A stretch of DNA of 64,000 bases from Psychromonas sp030397575 (GCF_046250175.1 NZ_CP176468.1), one strand, 5' to 3'. Shown: positions 52,187 through 61,475, counted from the first letter of the stretch. Notes: generated by a model not told the origin, from the sequence alone. A program made the numbers and translations.

Positions 52187-53662
52187 ATGAATAAAGTAAA
52201 TAGAGTAAACCAAGTTTTTTCAAGAATTTTGATATTATTATTCGTTGAATCCATTGCAATGGCTTTTATATATGGGACTTACTTAGAGGCTATATTAATA
52301 GGTTTGCCTGCTATGTTGGTACCATTATGGCTATGTAAAAGTATTCCAGATGCTGCATTAACTAAGCACGTTTCTGCTTTAGCTGCGATGGTTTTTGCTT
52401 GTTTGCATATTCATCAAATGAATGGCTTGATTGAAGTACATTTTGAGATTTTTATCTTAATGGCAATATTGATTATTTTTAGTGATTGGAAAGTCTTTAT
52501 TTCAGCTACCTTATTAGTCGCAGTACATCATTTATCATTTTACTTTATGCAAGTTAACGGTGCCAATATATACATTTTTGACCAAGATAGATTGTTTTTT
52601 TCGACGGTGATCATTCATGCCGTTTATGCGGTAATTGAAGCTATTATTGCAGGCTATATTGCCAAAGTATTATATGATGATAGTCGAGTAGGGGTTGAGC
52701 TAGCAAGGGTAACTCAGCTGTTAACCATGAATGATCAATCACTTGATTTAAAAGTACACACAGATAGTCGTGGCAATAATATTTTAGGCGGATTTAACGA
52801 TCTTTTATCAGTACTTGATAACGTAGTAAGCAGCGTAAAAACTCAGGCCAATGAATTTATTGTTAACTCAAACAATTTAACATCTGCGAAAACGGAACTC
52901 GAAATTTCTGCTACTAATAGGCAAGCCGAAACTGAGAATATTGCTTCTTCTGTAGAAGAGATGGCTGTGACGGTCGGATCAATTGCACAGGATGCATCAC
53001 AATTAAGTACTCAAATGAAAGAAGTCTCTGAATCTGCACAAGCTGCAAATCAACACATCGAAGAGATTAATGTTAAAAATAGCGAACTCACTGACTCACT
53101 TAATAAAACTAGCGTAGAAATCACTGCGTTGGCTAATTCAAGTGATGTGATTGCTAATGTCTTGTCTGAGATTACTGGTATCGCTGATCAAACGAACTTA
53201 CTCGCTTTAAATGCAGCAATAGAAGCTGCTCGAGCGGGTGAACAGGGGAGAGGGTTTGCTGTCGTTGCTGATGAGGTCAGAGCATTAGCAAATCGCACAA
53301 AAGATAGTACAACCAGAGTAAATGAAACTTTGTCTAAGTTAGTAAACCACTCACAATCATCGACACAATCAATGGCTCAATGTCTTAGTGCTGTAGAGTT
53401 AGTGATTGAAGTAGCAGCCAAAGCTAATAATAAGATTGCTCATGCTACAGACTTAGCCTCATTATCTAGTGATATTGCAGATTCAGTGGCTGCGGCAGTA
53501 GAAGAGCAATCAGTGGCAACTAACGATATTGCCCAGAGTACCGAAAGAGTAAGTCTACTGAGTAAAGGTGATACAGCCAAAGTGGAAATCTTAGCGCAAG
53601 AAGCCGCTAAGATTTCTCAATCTGTTTTATTATTAGAGTCAAACATTGCACGCTTCAAATAG
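52187..53662 (+). CDS. Methyl-accepting chemotaxis protein with a histidine-rich membrane sensor
   Basis: A 491-residue chemoreceptor without a periplasmic domain. The first 170 residues form five or six membrane helices with histidines at 74, 76, 85, 114, 115 and 144 in otherwise apolar helices (ACLHIHQMNGLIEVHFEIF and VAVHHLSFYF). There follows a HAMP-like linker and a long coiled signalling domain. The CheA/CheW contact hairpin, EITGIADQTNLLALNAAIEAARAG, is complete, and Glu/Gln methylation sites flank it. The histidines could hold heme or metal, so a role as an oxygen, redox or metal sensor is possible but unproven. The next gene overlaps its 3' end. Confidence 0.88.
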   Translation: MNKVNRVNQVFSRILILLFVESIAMAFIYGTYLEAILIGLPAMLVPLWLCKSIPDAALTKHVSALAAMVFACLHIHQMNGLIEVHFEIFILMAILIIFSDWKVFISATLLVAVHHLSFYFMQVNGANIYIFDQDRLFFSTVIIHAVYAVIEAIIAGYIAKVLYDDSRVGVELARVTQLLTMNDQSLDLKVHTDSRGNNILGGFNDLLSVLDNVVSSVKTQANEFIVNSNNLTSAKTELEISATNRQAETENIASSVEEMAVTVGSIAQDASQLSTQMKEVSESAQAANQHIEEINVKNSELTDSLNKTSVEITALANSSDVIANVLSEITGIADQTNLLALNAAIEAARAGEQGRGFAVVADEVRALANRTKDSTTRVNETLSKLVNHSQSSTQSMAQCLSAVELVIEVAAKANNKIAHATDLASLSSDIADSVAAAVEEQSVATNDIAQSTERVSLLSKGDTAKVEILAQEAAKISQSVLLLESNIARFK

Positions 53663-54179
53663 TAAGGTTACAGCGACTCACTACATTATCTGCGGTATAT
53701 GGTTAGTTTTAACTATTGCTGCAGCTATCTATTTTATTAGTGGTCGTTTAGCTGACTTTGATCCCCAACAGAAGCTAACGGATGCAGATCCCATTTCATT
53801 AATGCAGAAAATAAGCGAGATAGAGCAGCTAAAAGGACGAGATTTAAGCGATACAATTGTTCACTTCACTAGCCAAGGTTGTTCATGCACTCAATATAGC
53901 GATAATCATAAAGGTGAAATTAATCAACGAGCTGCTATTGAAGGTTTTAAGGTTATTAATGTGGTTGTATCAGAAAAATTAGCGGCATTAGTCCCTTCCA
54001 CTCCTGCCATTTTAATTACTAATAACCAGCGAAATTTACTTTATTTTGGCCCTTATTCTGCTGGTTTAGCATGTAGCGCTTCTAATGGTTACGTGGAAAC
54101 GGTATTAGGTAATTATGCAAAAGGTTATAGTTCAAGTTTGATTGTTAATGATACTAGCGGCTGCTATTGCCACATTTAG
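53646..54179 (+). CDS. Membrane-anchored thioredoxin-like protein, DUF6436-like
   Basis: A 177-residue protein with one N-terminal helix (residues 13-32) and a soluble domain of thioredoxin-like order: IVHFTSQGCSCTQYSD places a CxC (Cys79, Cys81) where thioredoxins have CxxC, and STPAILITNN gives a cis-Pro-like site. The C-terminus ends in a second CxC, GCYCHI (Cys173, Cys175). I place it near DUF6436. There is no in-frame ATG near the 5' end; the likely start is the TTG at 53646, 17 bp inside the chemoreceptor gene, with a weak AGAG upstream. The overlap suggests co-translation with the receptor. A copper or redox role is speculation. Confidence 0.65.
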   Translation: MHASNSKVTATHYIICGIWLVLTIAAAIYFISGRLADFDPQQKLTDADPISLMQKISEIEQLKGRDLSDTIVHFTSQGCSCTQYSDNHKGEINQRAAIEGFKVINVVVSEKLAALVPSTPAILITNNQRNLLYFGPYSAGLACSASNGYVETVLGNYAKGYSSSLIVNDTSGCYCHI

Positions 54180-54346
54180 ATAAATCTTCAACATCGCTAC
54201 AAAAAAGCGCTAGTCTTTAATTAGATTGCAGCTTTTTATTAATCAGTCATGATGTTGATGTCTAGCATCTAAAAGTAAAGGCGTGCAAAAACAGCTTTTA
54301 ACCCTCATTAATTGCTCATTTAAATTAGTTATGTCTAAGGCTCACA

Positions 54347-55678
54347 GTGAATAAATTGAATATAGATAACTTAATTGATAACTATCCTCTATTAAAAATG
54401 CTAATAGCATTACAACCAACTAGTTGGTTCAACCCTAAAATTACCTCAGTTGAACAAGGAATAAAGCAAGTTGCTCTAGGTAAGCAAGATATACAGGAAG
54501 CCAGTGAGCGACTCACAAGATTTGCACCTTATTTGACGCAAGCTTTTCCTGATACAGTAAAAAGCAACGGCATTATTGAATCTGAAGTGGTTGAAATCGC
54601 AAAGATGAAGAAGCAATTACAGCTTGATTATGGACAATCTTTATCTGGACAATTGATGTTGAAGAAGGATAGTCACTTACCTATTGCAGGCTCTATTAAA
54701 GCACGTGGTGGTATCTATGAAGTTTTAACTCATGCTGAAAAACTAGCGATACAAGCAGGGTTGTTAGAAGAGGGGGATGATTATGGAAAGTTGTATTCTG
54801 AATCCTTTCAGCAGTTCTTTAGCCAATACCGCATTGCTGTTGGCTCCACTGGTAATTTAGGGGTATCCATTGGCATTATTAGTGCTAAGTTAGGTTTCTC
54901 TGTTTCTGTTCATATGTCTGCTGATGCACGGCAATGGAAAAAAGACAAGTTACGAGCGCATGGTGTTAATGTTGTCGAGTATGAGCAAGATTATGGTGTT
55001 GCGGTGGCGCAGGGGAGAAAAGAAGCTGAGCAGGATGCTAGTTGTTTCTTTATCGACGATGAAAATTCGCAAACATTGTTTTTAGGTTACTCGGTTGCAG
55101 GTCAGCGTTTATTGCAACAGTTTATTGAGTTGGGAGTTAAAGTCGATCAAGACCACCCATTGTTTGTTTATCTACCTTGTGGTGTTGGTGGTGGGCCGGG
55201 CGGTGTTGCATTTGGGTTAAAGGTTGCTTTTGGGGAGCATGTACATTGTATTTTTGCAGAGCCGACACATTCTCCTTGTATGTTATTAGGAGTGTATACT
55301 GGGTTGCATGATCAAATCTCGGTGCAAGATATTGGTATTGATAATATAACCGCTGCCGATGGTTTAGCTGTAGGGCGTGCATCTGGTTTTGTTGGACGTT
55401 CAATGCAGGGGTTAATAGATGGCTATTACACTTTGTCCGATCAAACTATGTATAACTACCTAGAAAAGATGGATCGTTTAGAAGGTTTACAACTAGAGCC
55501 TTCAGCGGTCGCGGGTGTGATTGGTCCGATGATAGTGTCTGCAAACATTGAGTATTTACAAAGATTAAACTTAGATAAGCATAAAATGGCCAATGCAACG
55601 CATTTAATATGGGCCACTGGCGGCAGTATGGTGCCCCCTCAAGAGATGAAATCCTATCTGAATAAAGCCATTAGCTAA
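54347..55678 (+). CDS. dsdA: D-serine ammonia-lyase
   Basis: A 443-residue fold-type II PLP enzyme (442 in E. coli) that converts D-serine to pyruvate and ammonia. The PLP Lys is Lys118 in PIAGSIKARGGIYE, at the same number as in E. coli DsdA; the phosphate-binding loop is GSTGNLGVSIG, and PCGVGGGPGGVAFGL is the glycine-rich loop. No DsdC regulator or DsdX permease is adjacent, so it is a stand-alone gene here. The start codon is GTG. Confidence 0.95.
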   Translation: MNKLNIDNLIDNYPLLKMLIALQPTSWFNPKITSVEQGIKQVALGKQDIQEASERLTRFAPYLTQAFPDTVKSNGIIESEVVEIAKMKKQLQLDYGQSLSGQLMLKKDSHLPIAGSIKARGGIYEVLTHAEKLAIQAGLLEEGDDYGKLYSESFQQFFSQYRIAVGSTGNLGVSIGIISAKLGFSVSVHMSADARQWKKDKLRAHGVNVVEYEQDYGVAVAQGRKEAEQDASCFFIDDENSQTLFLGYSVAGQRLLQQFIELGVKVDQDHPLFVYLPCGVGGGPGGVAFGLKVAFGEHVHCIFAEPTHSPCMLLGVYTGLHDQISVQDIGIDNITAADGLAVGRASGFVGRSMQGLIDGYYTLSDQTMYNYLEKMDRLEGLQLEPSAVAGVIGPMIVSANIEYLQRLNLDKHKMANATHLIWATGGSMVPPQEMKSYLNKAIS

Positions 55679-55687
55679 TTTTAGATA

Positions 55688-55718
55688 TAAAAAAACCGCC
55701 TGTTCAAGGCGGTTTGTT
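55688..55718. terminator. Bidirectional terminator between dsdA and the 5'-nucleotidase gene
   Basis: AAACCGCC/GGCGGTTT stem with a 7-nt loop between convergent genes. The seven-T run lies on the minus strand, so the nucleotidase is the main user. Confidence 0.82.
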
Positions 55719-55742
55719 AATGTGTGATTAGTTAACTATTAC

Positions 55743-57812
55743 TTATAGTGATTCACTACGAATAATGCGTTCATCAGTCACTGTTTCATCTGCAATACTA
55801 TCAGCTTCGTTGTATGCATTATCAGCATCTGGATATAGGTATAATAAGTATTCAGCTAGTGCATCTTGCTCTGTACCTGTATCTGCAAAGCTTGAGTTAC
55901 CTGGATCTTCAGTTGTCATGATGTCACTAAGATCTGTATTTAACTCACTACAATCTGCGCCTGCTGCTGTACATGGGAATGGGTAACCATCACCACCTTC
56001 TGCGATGTAAGTAAGTGTCATTACTGAGAATGTCATACTATCTTCATCTACTAACTCACCACCAGAAACCACAGTGTAGTTATATTCACCATCACCGTTA
56101 GTATCAACAGCTAGCTCTTGAATACGCTCACCTTCAACCGTTTGCGTTAAGGTTGTTACTCCATCATCATCAGTAACCGTACTAAATTCACGTGCAGTTT
56201 GTGTTTCATCGTAGGTTAAAGACATACCAGAGATTTGTGGAAAACGACCACCAGTAACATCAGATACAGCATGTTCTGCAATCTCTTTTAACTGTGCTGC
56301 GGTTAGATCTAATACTGTTAAATCATTGTTGAATGATAAAGCTGTTTGTAAATCGTATTGTGAAATATCACCTTCTTCTTTACCTGCGTTAGGGTAAGCA
56401 GCTGGCGGGTAATACTCTAGATCTTCAGCGCTTGTTGAACCTGCAGGGTAAGCTGCGTAACCAATCTCGGCACGAATACCACCACCATTCTTAATAGAAA
56501 TTTGCGTATCGATACCGTCAATGAGGTTTGCATACCAAAGATTAGCTTCAGCGGTTAGATTACCTAGGTTAGTTTCTTCAGAGCGAACCGAGGCACGAAG
56601 ACCATTTATGAATACGTCAGTATGACCTACAATATTACTTTCAGATTCAATAATCACGTCATTCACTGCATCAACAATGTTATCAACATCTGTATTTGCT
56701 TCACCAGATAATGACGTCACCATTGTTTCATCACTAATGTATGAACCACTAACATCTTCATCAATTGAATCTACGATAATGTTGCCATTATCATCAAACT
56801 CAACCACTAAGCGACCTAGGTATTTGTAGTCACCATCAACATTCACTAAGGCTACATCGTTACCGTCGGCATCTTCAAATAACTCAGGGTATTCTCCAGC
56901 AGCGGTATCACCATCCCATAAACGGTCTGTACTATCGGCAAGTAGTGTATTTGAACCACCTGCGACAATGATATCGACGTCAGTTAGTAGCGTTGCTAGC
57001 TCTTCTTCGATAGAGATACTTTGCATGTGTGCTAGTAGAATAACTTTGTTAATACCCAGTGCGGTTAGTTCATCCACTTTTGCTTGTATTAATACCGCAA
57101 GATCAGCTGTATCGTCACTCGCAGGAAGAACCGTAATATCACCGGTATCGGTAATAATTTCATTTGTTGGTGTTGTAGCACCAACAATACCGATTTGTTC
57201 ACCATCCACTTCGATAATCGTATATGACGCTAAGCTGTTAGGAATTTCACTTGCGATTAAACCATCTTCAACGACTAATGGTGCAGTATTTTCATCGTCA
57301 GCAAAAATCATGTTTGAGCTTAGGTATGGAAATTGTGCCCCAGGGTAAGAGTCATCTACGGCAATAATTGACGCAAATTCTTCAGTACCGCCATCTAGGT
57401 CATGGTTACCTACAGCTGAAGCTTGTAAGCCCATTGCATTAACCATTGCGATATCAGCTCTACCATTACCCGGTACGTTGATGCCGTCAACATTGGTCAT
57501 TGACTCATCACTACCTGCTACATAACGTACACCAGGGATATAGTTATCGCCTGAGCTTAAAAATAGCGTGTTATCTGGGTATTGGTCGCGTAATGCATCC
57601 ACGTTACTTGCAAAGTTACCAGCGTTGTCTAGCGCTGTCGCGTTTGAGCCATCCATATCGGCCATATGTAATAGTTGTAACGTATAATTTGTGGTATCAG
57701 TAGTTTGCTCATCATCACTACTATCGGTATTACAAGCTGTGAGTGATGCAGCGATTAAAACAGAGGTAACAATTTGTGATAGGTAACGTTTCTTAAAATA
57801 TGGCTGTTGCAT
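55743..57812 (-). CDS. Surface 5'-nucleotidase/metallophosphatase lipoprotein (UshA-like)
   Basis: A 689-residue protein with a lipoprotein signal (lipobox LTAC, Cys27) and an Asp/Thr-rich linker. It has an N-terminal calcineurin-like metallophosphatase domain (about residues 40-340) and a C-terminal 5'-nucleotidase domain with NGGGIRAEI. Metal motifs are SSGDNY (GD), VGNHDLDGG (GNHD) and LLAHMQS. The first motif, normally D-x-H, reads ADMDG, as in a branch of secreted phosphatases. The protein is strongly acidic (many Asp/Glu), typical of saline surface proteins. It should release phosphate or nucleosides from nucleotides outside the cell. Its substrate range is unknown. Confidence 0.83.
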   Translation of the reverse strand: MQQPYFKKRYLSQIVTSVLIAASLTACNTDSSDDEQTTDTTNYTLQLLHMADMDGSNATALDNAGNFASNVDALRDQYPDNTLFLSSGDNYIPGVRYVAGSDESMTNVDGINVPGNGRADIAMVNAMGLQASAVGNHDLDGGTEEFASIIAVDDSYPGAQFPYLSSNMIFADDENTAPLVVEDGLIASEIPNSLASYTIIEVDGEQIGIVGATTPTNEIITDTGDITVLPASDDTADLAVLIQAKVDELTALGINKVILLAHMQSISIEEELATLLTDVDIIVAGGSNTLLADSTDRLWDGDTAAGEYPELFEDADGNDVALVNVDGDYKYLGRLVVEFDDNGNIIVDSIDEDVSGSYISDETMVTSLSGEANTDVDNIVDAVNDVIIESESNIVGHTDVFINGLRASVRSEETNLGNLTAEANLWYANLIDGIDTQISIKNGGGIRAEIGYAAYPAGSTSAEDLEYYPPAAYPNAGKEEGDISQYDLQTALSFNNDLTVLDLTAAQLKEIAEHAVSDVTGGRFPQISGMSLTYDETQTAREFSTVTDDDGVTTLTQTVEGERIQELAVDTNGDGEYNYTVVSGGELVDEDSMTFSVMTLTYIAEGGDGYPFPCTAAGADCSELNTDLSDIMTTEDPGNSSFADTGTEQDALAEYLLYLYPDADNAYNEADSIADETVTDERIIRSESL

Positions 57813-57867
57813 TGCTCTTTCCCTAGTAAATTTAATGTAAGTATATTGTTAATATTCATTCCATTTA

Positions 57868-57885
57868 GTTGACCATCCAGTCAAC
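57868..57885. promoter_or_regulatory. Operator-like palindrome before the 5'-nucleotidase gene
   Basis: Perfect inverted repeat GTTGAC-N6-GTCAAC, 56-73 bp upstream of the nucleotidase start, where it would overlap its promoter. It resembles TetR-type operators in form. The regulator is not identifiable. Confidence 0.45.
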
Positions 57886-58329
57886 CTGTTATTTAAATTA
57901 CCTTCACTTTGTGAAATATGCATCAATTTTTTTAAAAAAATGTGTATTTTTAACTCTAAATGACTATTTATTGACCTGATCGCTTGTTTAATTGTTAATC
58001 AATCAGAGGTCACAAATAACATTTTTTTAAAATATAACTATTGCATTCATTCTTTTACCCAGTAGGGGCTTATTTAAATAATGACAGTGAAGACAAAAAT
58101 ATTGGGGAGCATGATTACAAGCGATTGTTGTAGTTTTATTGCAGTTTTATCATATTTTTATGTCTAAAACGTAAAACACATATTATCGACTAACATGTGG
58201 AGCTGAGCCCAGCTCGCTTAAGCATTATTCCTGTTTTTCATACCCGTGGATTTTAATTCCTTTGTAAACCAACCTAAAAAATATAATTATCAGGCTTTCT
58301 TAATTGATATTTTATAAAAGGTTAGCTAC
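57886..58329. other. Gap between the nucleotidase and aminotransferase genes
   Basis: No credible gene. A GC-richer hairpin, GAGCTG/CAGCTC with an AGCC loop (58200-58215), lies 115 bp before the aminotransferase start and could be part of a leader or operator. The remainder is AT-rich. Confidence 0.35.
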
Positions 58330-59664
58330 ATGACGCACATTCTGCATCGCCACTGTCACTCTGAACTTCCAATCGTTACTGGTGGTAATGGTATTTACTT
58401 ATTCGACCAACAGGGCAAGCAGTATTTAGATGGTTGTGGAGGGGCTGCGGTTTCAAACTTAGGGCATAGCCATGCTGCAGTAAAACAAGCAATGATTGAA
58501 CAGGTTGAATCTATTCCTTTTGCTCATACAGGTTTTTTTACCAATCAACCAAGTGAAGATTTAGCTAAACTGTTAACCGATTTAGCACCAGAGCCGTTAA
58601 ACCATGTTTACTTTGTTAGTGGTGGATCCGAAGCTGTTGAGTCAGCGTTAAAAATGGCTCGTCAGTATTTTGTGGAAATTGGTAAGCCGAGTAAAACGCA
58701 GTTTATTGCTAGACGTCAAAGCTATCATGGTAATACCTTAGGTGCTTTAGCCGTGGGTGGAAACGAATGGCGCAGAGAGAAATTTACTCCATTACTTTCA
58801 GAAGTAAAACATATCGCACCTTGTTATGCATACCGTGACCAACAAGCCAATGAATCTGAGTTAGATTACTCTTTGCGTGTTGCAAATGAGTTAGAAACTG
58901 AAATATTAAATCTTGGTGCTGAGAATGTAATGGCTTTTGTTGCTGAACCAGTAGTGGGGGCGACAGCTGGTGCATTACCTGCAACGGAAGGGTACTTTCA
59001 ACGTATCCGGGAAATTTGTGATAAATACGATGTGCTGCTTATACTTGATGAAGTAATGTGTGGTATTGGTCGAACAGGTACCTTTTATGCTTTTGAACAA
59101 GATAACATTGTCCCTGATTTAGTGACCGTTGCAAAAGGTTTAGGAGCAGGCTATCAGCCTATTGGTGGTGTGGTGATCAGTAGCAAAATTTACGACGCCA
59201 TTGCCAATGGTAGTGGATTTTTTCAGCATGGGCATACGTTTATGGCACATCCTGTTGCTTGTGCCGCTGCATTAGCAACAATACAGACCATAGTGTCGGA
59301 AAGCTTGTTAGATAAAGTACAGGAGCAAGGTAAAAAACTACGCGCTAAGTTAAAAGAAGCTTTGCTGTCTTTATCTTATGTTGGCGACATAAGAGGGCGA
59401 GGGCTATTTATTGGTATTGAGCTGGTGGCCGATAAACAGAGCAAGATGCCATTACCTGCAACCACTGAAGCGAATAAAGTAGTGAAGAAGTTGGCCATGA
59501 AACACGGGTTAATGTGTTACCCAATGGCTGGTACCATTAATGGCCGTGCAGGGCACCATATTCTATTAGCTCCGCCATTTATCATTAATGATGAACAGCT
59601 TGATGAGTTGGTGAGTAAATTGAAAGCAGCGCTGATCGAAGCAGCACAAGGTTGGGCATTATGA
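58330..59664 (+). CDS. Class III PLP aminotransferase
   Basis: A 444-residue fold-type I aminotransferase of the omega-amino-acid/taurine/ornithine class. Motifs are YFVSGGSEAVESALKMARQY with the PLP phosphate cup, SYHGNTLGAL, the Asp240 motif LILDEVMCGIGRTGTFYAF, and Lys269 in VAKGLGAGYQPIGG, which should bind PLP. It probably transaminates an amine-bearing compound with pyruvate or oxoglutarate. It is paired with a BKACE enzyme and sits 2.2 kb from a TAXI-type TRAP importer, so a catabolic role is likely. The substrate is unknown. The stop lies in the first copy of a 59-bp tandem duplication. Confidence 0.9.
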   Translation: MTHILHRHCHSELPIVTGGNGIYLFDQQGKQYLDGCGGAAVSNLGHSHAAVKQAMIEQVESIPFAHTGFFTNQPSEDLAKLLTDLAPEPLNHVYFVSGGSEAVESALKMARQYFVEIGKPSKTQFIARRQSYHGNTLGALAVGGNEWRREKFTPLLSEVKHIAPCYAYRDQQANESELDYSLRVANELETEILNLGAENVMAFVAEPVVGATAGALPATEGYFQRIREICDKYDVLLILDEVMCGIGRTGTFYAFEQDNIVPDLVTVAKGLGAGYQPIGGVVISSKIYDAIANGSGFFQHGHTFMAHPVACAAALATIQTIVSESLLDKVQEQGKKLRAKLKEALLSLSYVGDIRGRGLFIGIELVADKQSKMPLPATTEANKVVKKLAMKHGLMCYPMAGTINGRAGHHILLAPPFIINDEQLDELVSKLKAALIEAAQGWAL

Positions 59665-59749
59665 TCATTGAACAAGTGCATAAAGCTGCGCTGATCGAAG
59701 CAGCACAAGGTTGGGCATTATGATCATTGAACAAGTGCATAAAGCTGCG
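59629..59749. repeat. Tandem duplication of 59 bp at the aminotransferase-BKACE junction
   Basis: 59632-59690 is repeated exactly at 59691-59749, with a further 3-bp match (GCG) to the left. Each copy holds the end of the aminotransferase reading frame, its TGA overlapping an ATG (ATGA), and the first ten codons of the downstream gene. The copies are identical, so the event looks recent or is under conversion. Confidence 0.95.
59661..59723 (+). CDS. Twenty-codon mini-ORF created by the duplication
   Basis: The ATG at 59661, overlapping the aminotransferase stop, reads MIIEQVHKAA from the BKACE N-terminus, then LIEAAQGWAL, the aminotransferase C-terminus, and stops at TGA 59721-59723. That TGA overlaps the ATG of the BKACE gene. 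It is probably translated by ribosomes re-initiating after the aminotransferase and so keeps the coupling to BKACE. It is not expected to have a function as a peptide. Confidence 0.55.
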   Translation: MIIEQVHKAALIEAAQGWAL

Positions 59750-60556
59750 ATTATTGTTGCGCCCAATGGCGCACGTAAAACGCGGCAAGATCATCCTGCA
59801 GTACCTATCACAGTCGAGCAAATTGTACAGGATGTCATTGCTTGTCGCGATGCCGGTGCTGCCATGGTGCATCTACATGCGCGTGATAAAAATGGCCTGC
59901 ATTCTTTAGAGATAAATGACAATATCAAGACCTTAACAGCGGTTAAGCAAGCTGTTGGTGAGTCGATTATTGTACAATTAACCACTGAAGCGGTTGGGCA
60001 ATATCAACCAGAACAACAAATGTTGTTAATCAAAGAGACGCTACCCGAAGCTGCCTCCTTTGCTCTGAAAGAGTTAATTCCCAATGACTCATATTTGTCG
60101 GTTGCGCAGCAGTTTTTTCATTGGGTAGAAGAGAGTGGCATCATTGCTCAATATATTCTGTACTCGGTAGAAGATGTACAACGCTATTTTTCATTGATCA
60201 AACAAGGGGTTCTGCCCAGTAAAAACCACCATATTTTATTAGTGTTGGGACGTTATCATAAGCAATTACGTTCTTCAGCTACTGATCTTGCACCTTTTCT
60301 GAACGAGCAATTATTAACAGTAAAAACGCGCTGGGCAACCTGTGCATTTGGTCCTGAAGAGCAACAATGCTTGGTCAGTGCCATGTTGATGGGGGGGGAT
60401 GTTCGTGTCGGTTTTGAAAATAATCATTTCAATAGTAAAGGTGAGATTGCCGACAGTAATGCACAACAAATTATCGATATTAAGGTAGTGAGTAGCTTAT
60501 TAAATATCGACTTGCATAACGCTGATAGTTTTCGTCAAATTTTGCGCTCTCAATAA
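59720..60556 (+). CDS. BKACE-family enzyme (DUF849, 3-keto-5-aminohexanoate cleavage-like)
   Basis: A 278-residue TIM-barrel enzyme. BKACE enzymes use Zn2+ and acetyl-CoA to condense with and cleave beta-keto acids. The start region has VAPNGARKTRQDHPAVPIT, and the zinc site appears in VHLHARDKNG (two His) near residue 50, while VRVGFENN near residue 230 gives the conserved Glu. I start at the ATG at 59720, in the second copy of the tandem repeat; the TTG at 59711 would only add three residues. The partner aminotransferase could make the keto substrate. The precise substrate is unknown, and the family is functionally broad. Confidence 0.88.
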   Translation: MIIEQVHKAAIIVAPNGARKTRQDHPAVPITVEQIVQDVIACRDAGAAMVHLHARDKNGLHSLEINDNIKTLTAVKQAVGESIIVQLTTEAVGQYQPEQQMLLIKETLPEAASFALKELIPNDSYLSVAQQFFHWVEESGIIAQYILYSVEDVQRYFSLIKQGVLPSKNHHILLVLGRYHKQLRSSATDLAPFLNEQLLTVKTRWATCAFGPEEQQCLVSAMLMGGDVRVGFENNHFNSKGEIADSNAQQIIDIKVVSSLLNIDLHNADSFRQILRSQ

Positions 60557-60569
60557 TAAGTTAATGGGA

Positions 60570-61475
60570 TTATAAATCGATATTTTGACCTAAATTGGCG
60601 GTGATCCATTGTTTAAACTCATAAATCTTTCGAGAGGAGAGTCGGTAGCTTGGTATAAAAGCATAATAAGCATAATCCGTATCCATACTGATATTAAGTG
60701 GGTTAATGAGTTCACCACTCACTAAAGATTTATGCACCATAAAGTCAGGCAAAAGTGCTAATCCTAATCCGCCTTTTGCCGCTTCTAAAGACATGTAAAA
60801 ATGTTCAAAGCCAGTACAACTATAATTACTGCTAAAGGTTAACTGATTTTGTTTCTTAAATTGCTCCCATAAACGTGGTCGAGTGATATGGAAAATAGCA
60901 TCAAAGTGCTGCACATCTTGTATTGTATTAATGGGGTTACTAGCCAACAATTGAGGTGAAGCGACTAACACTAGCTTTTCTCTTCTTAATAGTGTGGCAT
61001 TTTCATAATGAGCCGACACCGATAAACAACGAATGGCGATATCACTTTCTCCATTGGTCTTTTTGATAATGCCATCACCGGTTTTTATTCTGACGCGAAT
61101 ATTTTTATTGAGATCATAAAATTGTTGTATATGTGGAATTAACCATAAGCTAGCAAAAGAAGGAGTGACATTTAATGATAAAACTTCTTCCACTTGATCG
61201 ATCAAAACTAAGCTTTCAGTCGTATATTGAATAATTTCCAGTGCTTCAATGATTTTAGGTAGATATTGTTCACCTGCACTGGTTAATTCAATGCCGTTTA
61301 AACGTCGATTGAATAGCGGTTGCCCAAGTTGTTTTTCTAAGGAGGAGATATTTTTACTCACTGCGCCTTGGCTAACAAAAAGCGCTTGTGCTGCTTTTGA
61401 AAAACTCATGTTATCGGCCACCGCCACAAAAGTACGTAATGCTTTTATTGAGGGTAAAGTGGTTTCATTAAGCAC
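60570..61475 (-). CDS. LysR-family regulator (GcvA-like)
   Basis: A 301-residue LysR-type regulator. The N-terminal helix-turn-helix (residues 8-66) is LRTFVAVADNMSFSKAAQALFVSQGAVSKNISSLEKQLGQPLFNR, with the family Gly/Gln-type recognition helix and start SIKALRTF of the GcvA subgroup. The C-terminal co-inducer domain follows. It is convergent with the BKACE gene and divergent from the TAXI-TRAP operon, so it likely controls one or both. The co-inducer is unknown. Confidence 0.9.
   Translation of the reverse strand: MLNETTLPSIKALRTFVAVADNMSFSKAAQALFVSQGAVSKNISSLEKQLGQPLFNRRLNGIELTSAGEQYLPKIIEALEIIQYTTESLVLIDQVEEVLSLNVTPSFASLWLIPHIQQFYDLNKNIRVRIKTGDGIIKKTNGESDIAIRCLSVSAHYENATLLRREKLVLVASPQLLASNPINTIQDVQHFDAIFHITRPRLWEQFKKQNQLTFSSNYSCTGFEHFYMSLEAAKGGLGLALLPDFMVHKSLVSGELINPLNISMDTDYAYYAFIPSYRLSSRKIYEFKQWITANLGQNIDL

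Noticed and set aside
59711..59719. TTG start of BKACE at 59711
   Set aside because: It would give three extra residues inside the repeat; the ATG at 59720 overlaps the preceding stop and fits the family start.
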